From the NCBI GenBank assembly GCA_041166745.1, contig JBEEGH010000034.1:62001-126000 (forward strand): DNA of 64,000 bases. The letters are read 5' to 3'. The stretch comes from DASUCS01 sp041166745 (GTDB lineage Bacteria; Actinomycetota; Acidimicrobiia; Acidimicrobiales; JACDCH01). Shown piece by piece: positions 44,242 through 52,722 of the stretch. Numbering within the stretch: position 1 is the stretch's first letter; every line of letters begins with the position of its first letter. Below the pieces are notes generated by a model. It did not search any database and was not told the origin of the DNA. It saw only the letters and a program-made list of their open reading frames with translations. The position numbers and the translations under genes are program-made.

Positions 44242-45450
44242 TCAGAGGGCGCCGAACACGTCGTCGAGCGTCTCGACCAAGTAGCCGAGATCGTCGCTGG
44301 TCAGGCCGTTGTGGCTCGGCAGCGACAGCGAACGGTCCGTGACTCGGTCGGCGTTCGGAAAGCCGTCCGCCGGCGCCCGATGCGCGATGTTCGCGAAACC
44401 CGGCTGGCGCAGGATGTTCCCCGTCCAGACCATCCGGGTCGCGACCTTCCGGTGCCCAAGACGTTCCTGTACATCGGTGCGGTCGATGCCATCGTGGAGC
44501 AGGAACGGGTAACGCATCCAGGTCGATTCGACGTCTTCGGTGGTGCGGGGCCGCACCACCTTGTCCTCGTGCGCGCGCATGGCATCGTCGAGCACACGGA
44601 AGTTGTGCTGGCGGCGGCGGTTGAACTCGGGCAGCTTCTCGAGTTGGACGAGGCCGTACGCGGCCATGATCTCGGACGGCTCGAAGTTGTAGCCGATGTC
44701 GTCGAACACGAACACGAGGTCGTACGGCGTGCCGTCCGCGAGCGGCCCGAACCGATCGGCGACGCCTTTTCGGCTGCCGAACAGGTAGGTCTCGGATCGG
44801 CGCCCCCACCGTCGTCGCACGAGACACTTGTCGTGCCAGCCGTCGTCGTCCACCGCGACCAACCCGCCATTGCCGGCCGCGGTGATGGCGTGCCCGCGAG
44901 CGAAGCTGGTCACCACGATGTCGGCGCGGGTTCCCGTGCGAGCACCCCGAAGCCACGAGTCGAGCACGTCGCACGAGTCCTCGACCACCAGGAGACCGTG
45001 AGCGTCTGCGATCTCGCGAATGCGATCCCAGTCGGGACAGTTGCCGACGAGGTTGGGTGCCACGATCGCACGCGTACGAGGCCCGATCATCTCTTCGATG
45101 CGGTCGACGTCGATCTGATACGTCTCGGGATCGACGTCGACAAACGCGGGCACGATGCCCGACTGCACGAGCGGTGCGACATCCGACGAGAACGTGACGA
45201 CCGGCGTGATGACTTCGTCGCCTGGCTCGCAGTCGAGCAAGTCGATGGCGAGGCGCAGTGCCGAGGACCCCGAGTTGACCATGACGCCGCGACGCTTGGC
45301 GAGCAACTCGGCGATGCCGCTCTCGAACGCTTCGACCCGCGGGCCGAGATCGAGTCGCGTGGTGCGCAGCACCTCGACGATCGCCTCGATCTCGCGCTCG
45401 TCGTGCATGGGGCCGGCCTCGGTCACACGCCGGATGGGGACGTCGCTCAT
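44242..45450 (-). CDS. E1/ColD-like PLP-dependent sugar 3-dehydratase (DegT fold)
   Basis: A 402-residue DegT/DnrJ-fold protein. At the usual Schiff-base site the sequence is TSFARGHAITAAGNGG: His187 replaces Lys. This matches the deoxysugar 3-dehydratases RfbH/E1 and ColD, which also have His there. Other matches are VEDSCDVLDS (155-165), IGYNFEPSEIMAAYGLVQLEKL, and TGNILRQPGFANI near the C-terminus. The four Cys of the E1 iron-sulfur cluster are missing, as in ColD, so it may work with PMP alone. The PhyH gene lies 10 bases upstream. Most automatic annotation would call it an aminotransferase. Confidence 0.85.
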   Translation of the reverse strand: MSDVPIRRVTEAGPMHDEREIEAIVEVLRTTRLDLGPRVEAFESGIAELLAKRRGVMVNSGSSALRLAIDLLDCEPGDEVITPVVTFSSDVAPLVQSGIVPAFVDVDPETYQIDVDRIEEMIGPRTRAIVAPNLVGNCPDWDRIREIADAHGLLVVEDSCDVLDSWLRGARTGTRADIVVTSFARGHAITAAGNGGLVAVDDDGWHDKCLVRRRWGRRSETYLFGSRKGVADRFGPLADGTPYDLVFVFDDIGYNFEPSEIMAAYGLVQLEKLPEFNRRRQHNFRVLDDAMRAHEDKVVRPRTTEDVESTWMRYPFLLHDGIDRTDVQERLGHRKVATRMVWTGNILRQPGFANIAHRAPADGFPNADRVTDRSLSLPSHNGLTSDDLGYLVETLDDVFGAL

Positions 45451-45460
45451 TGGTCGAACC

Positions 45461-46336
45461 TCAATCCGAGGGTACGGCGCCGGTGTTCGCGATTCCCGCT
45501 GGGACCGTGAAGGTCACCACAGGCCTGGCCGGTAGATCACCGTCGGGCCGCGGCCACGCGATCGGCGTGACATCGCCGTCGATGGGGTGGCCGACCTCGA
45601 TGCCGGCGCGATCGACCGCGAAGTGTGGATGGGGATAGCCACGCGTGCTGCCGTCGGGGAAGTAGATGATCGTGTGCACGGCGCGATCGGCGGCCGTCTG
45701 GTTCGGTGCCGCAAGGTGGACGGTGAGCCCGTGGTGGAACGCGACCGACCCCTTCGGCACTTCGACGTACACCGGCTCGATGCCCGCGAGCTCGGGGTCG
45801 GCGAGGAGATCGTGCGGCTCGCCGAAGAAGATGTTGACGAACTTGCGGAGCCCGATGGTGTGTGAGCCGGGCAGATAGGCCATCGCGCCCGACTCGATCG
45901 TCGAGCCCGCGAACGGGATCCACGCCGTGACGGACGCCGTCTCCTTGATCGGCCAGTACGGGTGATCCTGATGCGGATCGGTGACACGTCCGCCGGCCTG
46001 CTTGTACAGCGCCTGGTCGTGCCACAGTCGAACGGCATCCACCCCGAGCAGTTCGGCTGCGGCGCGCCCAACGAGCGGGTGAAAGGTGAGCGGCCGGATC
46101 TCCGCAAAGTCCTCCCACAAGTTCATGCACTGCACGAACGACTGCTGGTACCGGCTCTTCTCCTCGAGCGCGACGGTGTCACCCGCCGTTCTGTACTGCA
46201 CCGCCTGCGTCACGAGCGCGCCGTAATGATCGAGTTCGTCGTCCGAGAGCAGCCCTGGCACGACGACGTAGCCCCGCTCCCGGAAGTACGTCACGAGGTC
46301 GGCCGAGACGAGTGTCTCGCCCTCCGTCCGTGTCAT
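45461..46336 (-). CDS. Phytanoyl-CoA dioxygenase (PhyH)-family protein
   Basis: About 291 residues of an Fe(II)/2-oxoglutarate oxygenase fold. VTDPHQDHPYWPI provides the HxD pair, GLTVHLAAPNQ the distal His and the nearby Arg the 2-oxoglutarate contact. The N-terminus YFRERGYVVVPGLLSDDELDHYGALV is typical. It hydroxylates an unknown substrate. It ends 10 bases before the sugar dehydratase-like gene on the same strand, suggesting a joint role, possibly modifying a sugar-containing metabolite. Start ATG 46336; GTG 46339 is directly before it. Confidence 0.83.
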   Translation of the reverse strand: MTRTEGETLVSADLVTYFRERGYVVVPGLLSDDELDHYGALVTQAVQYRTAGDTVALEEKSRYQQSFVQCMNLWEDFAEIRPLTFHPLVGRAAAELLGVDAVRLWHDQALYKQAGGRVTDPHQDHPYWPIKETASVTAWIPFAGSTIESGAMAYLPGSHTIGLRKFVNIFFGEPHDLLADPELAGIEPVYVEVPKGSVAFHHGLTVHLAAPNQTAADRAVHTIIYFPDGSTRGYPHPHFAVDRAGIEVGHPIDGDVTPIAWPRPDGDLPARPVVTFTVPAGIANTGAVPSD

Positions 46337-46347
46337 CACCGGTCAAT

Positions 46348-47733
46348 CTATGTGGGCTGTCCGCCCCACGGTGTGGTGAAAGTGGTACCGCTCGGTCCGG
46401 CCAGCCTCTCGAACACTTCGTTCGCTGTGGGTCGAACGCCGAGTCGCGCGGCCACCGCGACGACGAGACGGTCGGCCGCGTCGCTGACTGCGGGCGCCGC
46501 GACTCGAGGGTCCGTGGCGAGGGCCTGCCAGCCCGCCGCGCCCTTCGAAGCGATCGCTTCGACCGCCGCACGAGCAGCTCCGGAGACGACGTTGACGTCC
46601 GCCGCGAGCTCCGCCGGCGCGGCCGCTACGAGTGCCGAGATGCGCGCGTTGCAGGCAGTGCGAAACAACGTCGGGTCCACGGCCCTGGTCATCATCGCGA
46701 TGCTCCATCCCCGTCCGGTGTTCTCGAGCAGCATCCAGAAGTCGGCTGTCTCCGCGCCGAAGATCGCGTCGTGAGGGTTGTCCGGGCCGAAGATCGCGGT
46801 GAGTGCCGTACGTCGCCACTCGAGCTGCGCTTTCGGGTCTCGGTGGAGTTGGCGAGCCTGGCGGATTGCTCCCGCGACGGCGCGCACGTCACGAACGGAG
46901 ATCGTCGTACGCAACTCGTGAATCAAACCCTTCACCGCATCGTCGCTGAGGTCCATCGCCGCGCCGTAGGCGAGGTAACGGTCCCAGACCTCCACCGCCG
47001 CGGGTGGGAGGTCGTCGAAATTTCCGTGCTCGGCGATGAAGCGGCGTACCCCCAGCCAGTGAGCGGCGACGCGTCGACCTTCGTCGGTCAGAACGGTTGT
47101 CCGGCCGTGCAACAGCAGGATGATGCCGACGACCCCTAGCGGCACCCAGACGAACGGCGTCACGATCCACAGCTGCGGCACGGCAACGAACAGACCAACG
47201 GCCGGGAACGCGGCGAACACGAACGCCGTGCCCGCTTTCGACTCCGTTCGCGCCGGGCCCACGAGACCCCGTCGCCTCGCGTCGGCCTCGACAGCCGCCC
47301 TGAAGCCGAACCACGTCTGGGCCGACTCCGGATCGAGCCCAGCCGCGATGCCAGGGATCGTGGCGTGCGGCTGGCCCAGAGCGGCGGTCTCGACGACCGC
47401 CAGCACGTGTTGCTCGAACACGCTCAGCGGATCGTCGCTGCGCCGATGCGGAATCACCAAATTCTCTTCGAGGGACAGCTCGACGATCTCCAGGTGGTCG
47501 CGCGCCGCCAGATCCAGCAGGGTCGCGGCCACCGCGTCGCCTGTCAGCTCGAGCTCGTGGAGCAACAAGTTGACGACGGCGGGCGGATCGTCACGCAGCT
47601 CCATCGTCGACGGCCCGGCTGGGCCAGGCATCTGCGCGCGGTGCAGACGGTGCCGAGCGAACGGCAACCAAACGAAGAACAGCACTGTTCCGGCGAGGGC
47701 CAGCCCAGCACCGATCAACACATTCAGCGGCAT
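46348..47733 (-). CDS. Predicted membrane protein, DUF2207-like
   Basis: A 461-residue protein. One N-terminal membrane helix (VLIGAGLALAGTVLFFVWLPF) is followed by a cytoplasmic segment PPAVVNLLLHELELTGDAVAATLLDLAARDHLEIVEL that resembles the winged-helix-like part of DUF2207 proteins. Two central helices follow (~170-205, FAAFPAVGLFVAVPQLWIVTPFVWVPLGVVGIILLL), then a helical C-terminal half. The large extracellular N-terminal domain of full DUF2207 proteins is missing. Start ATG 47733. Function unknown. Confidence 0.65.
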   Translation of the reverse strand: MPLNVLIGAGLALAGTVLFFVWLPFARHRLHRAQMPGPAGPSTMELRDDPPAVVNLLLHELELTGDAVAATLLDLAARDHLEIVELSLEENLVIPHRRSDDPLSVFEQHVLAVVETAALGQPHATIPGIAAGLDPESAQTWFGFRAAVEADARRRGLVGPARTESKAGTAFVFAAFPAVGLFVAVPQLWIVTPFVWVPLGVVGIILLLHGRTTVLTDEGRRVAAHWLGVRRFIAEHGNFDDLPPAAVEVWDRYLAYGAAMDLSDDAVKGLIHELRTTISVRDVRAVAGAIRQARQLHRDPKAQLEWRRTALTAIFGPDNPHDAIFGAETADFWMLLENTGRGWSIAMMTRAVDPTLFRTACNARISALVAAAPAELAADVNVVSGAARAAVEAIASKGAAGWQALATDPRVAAPAVSDAADRLVVAVAARLGVRPTANEVFERLAGPSGTTFTTPWGGQPT

Positions 47734-47771
47734 AGGTGAGATGAGTATCGCTGGTGACCGGCGGGCGGTCG

Positions 47772-48938
47772 TCAGATCGCGTTCGCGGCTTGGAGGCGGG
47801 CGATGTCTTCCCAGCTGTAGCCGATGTCGAGCAACACCTCCTCGGTGTGTTGTCCGAGCTCGGGCGCGACCGACGACGACCGCGCGGGGGTCGCGCTGAA
47901 CGAGACGGGCGCGGCGACGACATCGATGCCGTCGACCGTCGCGAAGTACCCATTGGCCCACGCGTTCGGATCGGCGACGACTTCTCCGTGGTCCCGCACC
48001 GGCGCGTGGCGCAGCCCCGCGGCGCTGAGACGATCGCACCACACTGCTGTGCTCGCGGCGGCGAATGCATCGTCGAGCAACGGGAACAGCTCTGCCTTCT
48101 CGGCCTCCCAATAGAGCGGCTGCGAAAACCGTTCGGTGAACTCGGGGCGGCCGACGACCTCGAAGAACTTCTGCCGCAGCGGTCCGACGATGCCGACGAC
48201 GGCGATCCAGCCGTCTGCCGTGCGGAAGATGGCGTACAGGCCGGGGATCAGTGGGTGACCGCGGTTTGATCGCCCCGCAGGGCCGCCGCGCAGCAAGCAC
48301 CCGGTGTACTCACTGGCCTGGGCCCAGATCTGACCACCCAGCAGCGAGGTCGTGACCCGCTGGCCTTCACCGCTCCTCTCCCGCGCGTACAGCGCCGCGA
48401 GGATGCCGCCGACGAGGTTCTGTCCGGAGATGTGATCGGCGATCGTCGCGCCGACGGGCGTGACTTCCTGCCCGTCGCGCCCCGTCGTGCTGATCAGACC
48501 GCCGGCCGCCTGCGCGCTGAGATCGGCACCCTCGCGGGCGGCGTCCGTACCCTCGGTGCCGTAAGTCGAGCCCTCGGCGTACACGACGCGTGGGTTGCGG
48601 GCCGCAACCGTTTCGTAGGCAATGCCCCATCGCGCCATCGTTCCCGGTGCGAAGTTCGTGATGACGACGTCAGCCCACTCGGCCAGTCGCAGGAACACCT
48701 CAGCGCCGTCGGGCGTGCGCAGGTCAACCGTCACGCTGCGCTTCCCGCGGTTGCAGCCGATGAAGTACGCACTGCGACCGTCGCCGGGTTGCACCGGCAG
48801 CCAGCGAGATTGATCGCCGAAGCCCGGGAGCTCGACCTTGATCACGTCGGCTCCCCACTCCCCCAATGTCGCCGCGGCCTGTGGGCCCTGTACGAGCAAC
48901 CCGGCTTCGACGACCTTCAGCCCATCGAGCGCTCCCAT
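47772..48938 (-). CDS. Family III CoA-transferase
   Basis: A 388-residue CaiB/BaiF-type protein: MGALDGLKVVEAGLLVQGPQAAATLGEWGADVIKVELPG, FIGCNRGKRSVTVDL, GADLSAQAAGGLISTTG around the catalytic Asp, and GSNRGHPLIPGLYAIFRTADGWIAV. It transfers CoA between acids, as in fatty, bile-acid or aromatic acid pathways. Start ATG 48938. It may be linked with the MFS gene or the acyl-CoA dehydrogenase, but no overlap ties them. Confidence 0.87.
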   Translation of the reverse strand: MGALDGLKVVEAGLLVQGPQAAATLGEWGADVIKVELPGFGDQSRWLPVQPGDGRSAYFIGCNRGKRSVTVDLRTPDGAEVFLRLAEWADVVITNFAPGTMARWGIAYETVAARNPRVVYAEGSTYGTEGTDAAREGADLSAQAAGGLISTTGRDGQEVTPVGATIADHISGQNLVGGILAALYARERSGEGQRVTTSLLGGQIWAQASEYTGCLLRGGPAGRSNRGHPLIPGLYAIFRTADGWIAVVGIVGPLRQKFFEVVGRPEFTERFSQPLYWEAEKAELFPLLDDAFAAASTAVWCDRLSAAGLRHAPVRDHGEVVADPNAWANGYFATVDGIDVVAAPVSFSATPARSSSVAPELGQHTEEVLLDIGYSWEDIARLQAANAI

Positions 48939-49003
48939 GGCGGGCGTTCTACTTCATCGTGTGGTCGGCGGCTCATTGTCACCCCGAGTACGGGGCGGCC
49001 GGG

Positions 49004-50500
49004 TCACCCACCGGCGATCAGCTCGTCTTCACGAGCGACCGCACGTGAGCTCGACTCGCGAGGGCGCATCGTCGACGCCGCGTCCTCATCGTGGACGAGC
49101 AGGCCCGAGATCGCGGCGAGCGCGACGAGCGCCGCTCCGACCAGAAACGCGAGGCGATAGCCACTCAGCGCGGCCCGAGCCACGGCGTGCGGGTCCGTGA
49201 CGCCCGCAGTTGCGCTGTTGATCCGACTGACGAGCACCGTTCCCAACGACGCGACGCCGAGCGCCGCCGCCACCTGCCGTTGCGTGGAGTAGATGGCCGA
49301 TGCGCGGCCGGTGTCGACGGGCGCGATGTTCGCGTAGGTCGCCGCTTGCATCGGTACGAACGCGAACGCCATGCAGATGCCGCGGAAGAACATGATCAGG
49401 CGGATGTCCCACAGGTTCGTGTCGAGACCGACGAATGCGAGTGGCAACGTCACGGCGGCCATGCCGAGCATGCCGAAGACGATGAGCCGGCGCGGTCCGA
49501 CGCGGTGGTACAGGTGGCCGACGACCTGGCTCGACACGATCACGCCGAGCGCCTGCGGGAACGTCGTGAGTCCTGATTCGAGCGGGGTGAACCCTCGTAG
49601 GTTCTGCAGATACAACGGCATGAGAAAGATCACGCCGATGAAGCTGCCGTAGGTCAGCGTGAGCACCACGTTGGCACTGCGGAACATGCGCTCGCGAAAC
49701 AGCCGGAGTGCGAGGAGCGGTTCAGGCACCCGCGTCTCGACGATGACCAGTAGCACGAACATCACGATGCCGACGACGCCGGTCACGAGTACCTGCGGCG
49801 ACCGCCAGCCCTTCTCCGGCCCCTGCGTGAGTGCAAACAGCACGAGCGCGAGGCCGGCACCCGACAGCAAGAACCCCGGCACGTCGAACCGGCCCGCGAT
49901 TCCTTCGCGTTCCTCGCGAAGGAACAGGAAGCCGATCGTGAACGCCAACGCTCCGACAGGCAGGTTCACATAGAAGATCCATCGCCAAGACACGTCGGTC
50001 ACGAGCCAGCCGCCGAGCACGGGACCGAGCGCCGGTGCGAGCACGGTCGGCACGATGAGCACCGTGGACGCCTTGGCTCGTTCGATCGGCGGGAACGCGC
50101 GGAACAGCATCGCGGTGCCGACGGGGACGAGCATGCCCCCGCCGACGCCTTGCAGGACGCGGAACGCGACGAGCTCTCCGAGGCTGTGTGCCTGTCCGCA
50201 TAGGGCGGACGCGAACGTGAACATCGCCAGCGCGAACAGGAACACCCGCCTCGTACCGAGGCGGTCACCGATCCACCCGGACGCGGGGATGAAGACGGCG
50301 AGCGAGAGCAGGTAGCCGAGCACGATCCACTCGATCGATGCCGTAGTGGCGTGGAACTCCCGCCCGAGGTCCGGCAGCGCGACGTTGACGATCGTCGTGT
50401 CGAGGATGTCGATGAACATTCCGCAGACGAAAACCGCCGCGACGATCCACTTGTACTCGAACCGGGTCGTGGTTCGACGCGCCGTCATTGCCGCCGTCAT
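49004..50500 (-). CDS. MFS drug efflux transporter, DHA2 (EmrB/QacA) type
   Basis: A 498-residue transporter with 14 predicted helices. It has the family features MFIDILDTTIVNVALPDLGREF in TM1 (motif D1), GDRLGTRRVFLFALAMFTFASALCG (motif A) and VGGGMLVPVGTAMLFRAFP (motif near C), plus GPVLGGWLVTDVSWRWIFYVNLP. It exports drugs or metabolites using proton exchange. Start ATG 50500. It is divergent from the acyl-CoA dehydrogenase, 114 bases away, with no dedicated regulator next to it. Confidence 0.9.
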   Translation of the reverse strand: MTAAMTARRTTTRFEYKWIVAAVFVCGMFIDILDTTIVNVALPDLGREFHATTASIEWIVLGYLLSLAVFIPASGWIGDRLGTRRVFLFALAMFTFASALCGQAHSLGELVAFRVLQGVGGGMLVPVGTAMLFRAFPPIERAKASTVLIVPTVLAPALGPVLGGWLVTDVSWRWIFYVNLPVGALAFTIGFLFLREEREGIAGRFDVPGFLLSGAGLALVLFALTQGPEKGWRSPQVLVTGVVGIVMFVLLVIVETRVPEPLLALRLFRERMFRSANVVLTLTYGSFIGVIFLMPLYLQNLRGFTPLESGLTTFPQALGVIVSSQVVGHLYHRVGPRRLIVFGMLGMAAVTLPLAFVGLDTNLWDIRLIMFFRGICMAFAFVPMQAATYANIAPVDTGRASAIYSTQRQVAAALGVASLGTVLVSRINSATAGVTDPHAVARAALSGYRLAFLVGAALVALAAISGLLVHDEDAASTMRPRESSSRAVAREDELIAGG

Positions 50501-50614
50501 CTTCCTGCATCATGCCCCGGGGTCACCGGGAGGCCAGCACTTTTCCTTGTCCGGGCGGTGCTTCGTATGATCGCGTGCAACCGACGCGACGCCGAGCAGG
50601 AAGCAGAGCAGCCA

Positions 50615-51895
50615 ATGGGGTGGGACTTCTCCACAGATCCGCAGTTTCAGAAGAAGCTCGATTGGGTCGAGGAGTTCTGCCGGGAGGAAGTCGAGCCACT
50701 CGACCTCGTCTTCCCCTACGCCGTGCGCTCGCACGATCCGAAGATCAAGGCATTGGTCAAGACGCTGCAAGACGAGGTGAAGGCGCAGGGACTGTGGGCG
50801 ATCTTTCTCGACGAGGAGCTCGGCGGGCCGGGCTACGGCCAGCTGAAGCTCGGCCTGCTCAACGAGATCCTCGGCCGCTATCCCTCGGCGCCCCAGATGT
50901 TCGGTGCCGCCGCACCCGACACCGGGAACATGGAGATGCTCGCCGCCTACGGCACCGAGGAGCAGAAGGAACGTTGGCTCAAGCCGATGCTGAACCAGGA
51001 GCTCTGGTCGGCGTACTCCATGACCGAACCGCAGGGCGGGTCAGACCCGAACCTGTTCAAGACGCATGCCGTACGCGACGGCGAGGAGTGGGTGATCAAC
51101 GGCGAGAAGTGGTTCACCAGCGCCGGCCGCGTCGCCGACATCTTGTTCGTGATGTGCACGAACGGCATGTTCGTCGTGCCGCGCGAAACGCCGGGCGTGG
51201 AGATCCAGCCTGAACCGCGCAACCACAACCACATCATCTATCGCGACGTGCACATCCCGCTCGATCACCTGCTCGGCCCCGAGGACGGTGCAAAAGTCTT
51301 GGCGCAGCGGCGGCTTGGCGGCGGTCGCATCCACCACGCGATGCGCACGATTGCGCAGTGCAAGCTTGCATTCGACATGATGTGCGAGCGGGCGCTGAGC
51401 CGCGAGTCGCACGGCAAGATCATCGCAGAGCACCAGATGGTGCAGGAGAAGATCGCCGACTCCTACGCCGCCATCCGAATGCTGCGCCTGTTCGTGCTCG
51501 AGACGGCGTGGAAGATCGACAACACCAGCACGCAGGAGACGCGCACCGACATCGCTGCGGTGAAGTACACGATGGCCAAGGTCTTGCGCGATGTGTCGTT
51601 CAACGCGTTGCACATCCTCGGCTCGCTGGGCACCACGAACCTCACGCCGCTGCAAGCGATGTACGCGGGCGCACCGACGATGGGGATTGCCGACGGCGTC
51701 GACGAGGTGCACAAGGCGACCGTCGCCCGCAACGTGCTCAAGGACTACCGCCCGCACGAGGGCTTCTGGCCGACCGAGTACTACCCGGCGAAGCGGGCGA
51801 AGGCACGCGAGAAGTTCGAGCCGCTGTTCAGCAAGGATCCCGAACTCCGCACGCTCGCCGACGGCTACGCCAAGTACATGGCGGCGCGCGGCTAG
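50615..51895 (+). CDS. Acyl-CoA dehydrogenase
   Basis: A 426-residue FAD enzyme of the ACAD10/11-like subgroup. It has YSMTEPQGGSDPNLFKTHAVRDGEEWVINGEKWFTSAG for FAD and substrate binding, and helices with LGGGRIHHAMRTIAQCKLAFDMMCERA, then QMVQEKIADSYAAIRM and LHILGSLGTTNLTPLQAMYAGA toward the C-terminus. It introduces a 2,3 double bond in an acyl-CoA. Start ATG 50615 is where the conserved sequence MGWDFSTDPQF begins. It converges on the SDR gene with a four-base overlap. Confidence 0.9.
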   Translation: MGWDFSTDPQFQKKLDWVEEFCREEVEPLDLVFPYAVRSHDPKIKALVKTLQDEVKAQGLWAIFLDEELGGPGYGQLKLGLLNEILGRYPSAPQMFGAAAPDTGNMEMLAAYGTEEQKERWLKPMLNQELWSAYSMTEPQGGSDPNLFKTHAVRDGEEWVINGEKWFTSAGRVADILFVMCTNGMFVVPRETPGVEIQPEPRNHNHIIYRDVHIPLDHLLGPEDGAKVLAQRRLGGGRIHHAMRTIAQCKLAFDMMCERALSRESHGKIIAEHQMVQEKIADSYAAIRMLRLFVLETAWKIDNTSTQETRTDIAAVKYTMAKVLRDVSFNALHILGSLGTTNLTPLQAMYAGAPTMGIADGVDEVHKATVARNVLKDYRPHEGFWPTEYYPAKRAKAREKFEPLFSKDPELRTLADGYAKYMAARG

Positions 51896-52722
51896 CGGCG
51901 GCGCTGGGCGCCTCGAGCCAGAACCCGCTGATACAGGCCTGCGGGTAGGCGCGAGATGAGGTCGATCACCTTCGCGTCTGGCCCGATCAACGCCCGGCGC
52001 TTGTTGCTCTCGACCGCGGCGAGGATCTGACTGGCGGCCTTTTCGGGACTGGTCATCGCGAGCTTGTCGAACTGATGGCGGGCGCGATCGACACCTCCGG
52101 CCAACTCCACGACGCTCGCGTCCATCCGGGCGTTCCGCGCGATGTTGGTCTTGATGCCACCAGGGTGAATCGTCGTGCTCGACACACCACTGTTCGCGAT
52201 GTCGAGCTCGATGCGTAGTGCATCCGTGAAGCCCCGCACCGCGAACTTCGCCGCGTTGTACGCGGACTGCGACGGAACGCTGATCAGACCGAACACGCTC
52301 GACAGGTTGATCACATGGCCTTCGCCTGAGGCCGTGAGATGCGGCAGGAATGCCTTGGTGCCGTGAACGACGCCCCAGAAGTTGATGTTCATCAGCCATT
52401 CGAAGTCCTCGTAGGACATCGCTTCGATGGTGGCGCCGAGCGCGACGCCGGCGTTGTTGAAGATCAGGTTCACCTTGCCGTGGTCGTCGACCACCTGGTC
52501 GGCCCAGGCGAAGACCGCGGCTCGGTCGGCGACGTCGACGCGCTGCGATGTGACCTTCACGCCGTGGCCCTCGCAGAGCACGACGGTTTCAGCCAGCCCG
52601 ACCTCGTCGATGTCCGACAGGGCGAGGCGGGCCCCGCGGCGGGCGAGCTCCTGGGCCAGCGCCCGACCGATGCCGGATCCGGCGCCGGTGATGGCAGCGA
52701 CGCGATCGTCGAAGGTCTTCAC
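51892..52722 (-). CDS. SDR oxidoreductase
   Basis: A 276-residue classical SDR: TGAGSGIGRALAQELARRGARLALSDID, FNNAGVALG, NLSSVFGLISVPSQSAYNAAKFAVRGFTDALRIEL with catalytic Ser, Tyr and Lys. The GTG start at 52722 overlaps the stop of the BVMO (GTGA), so they are translationally coupled. An alcohol-to-ketone step feeding the monooxygenase is a natural pairing, as in secondary-alcohol or cyclic ketone breakdown. Substrate unknown. Confidence 0.86.
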   Translation of the reverse strand: MKTFDDRVAAITGAGSGIGRALAQELARRGARLALSDIDEVGLAETVVLCEGHGVKVTSQRVDVADRAAVFAWADQVVDDHGKVNLIFNNAGVALGATIEAMSYEDFEWLMNINFWGVVHGTKAFLPHLTASGEGHVINLSSVFGLISVPSQSAYNAAKFAVRGFTDALRIELDIANSGVSSTTIHPGGIKTNIARNARMDASVVELAGGVDRARHQFDKLAMTSPEKAASQILAAVESNKRRALIGPDAKVIDLISRLPAGLYQRVLARGAQRRR

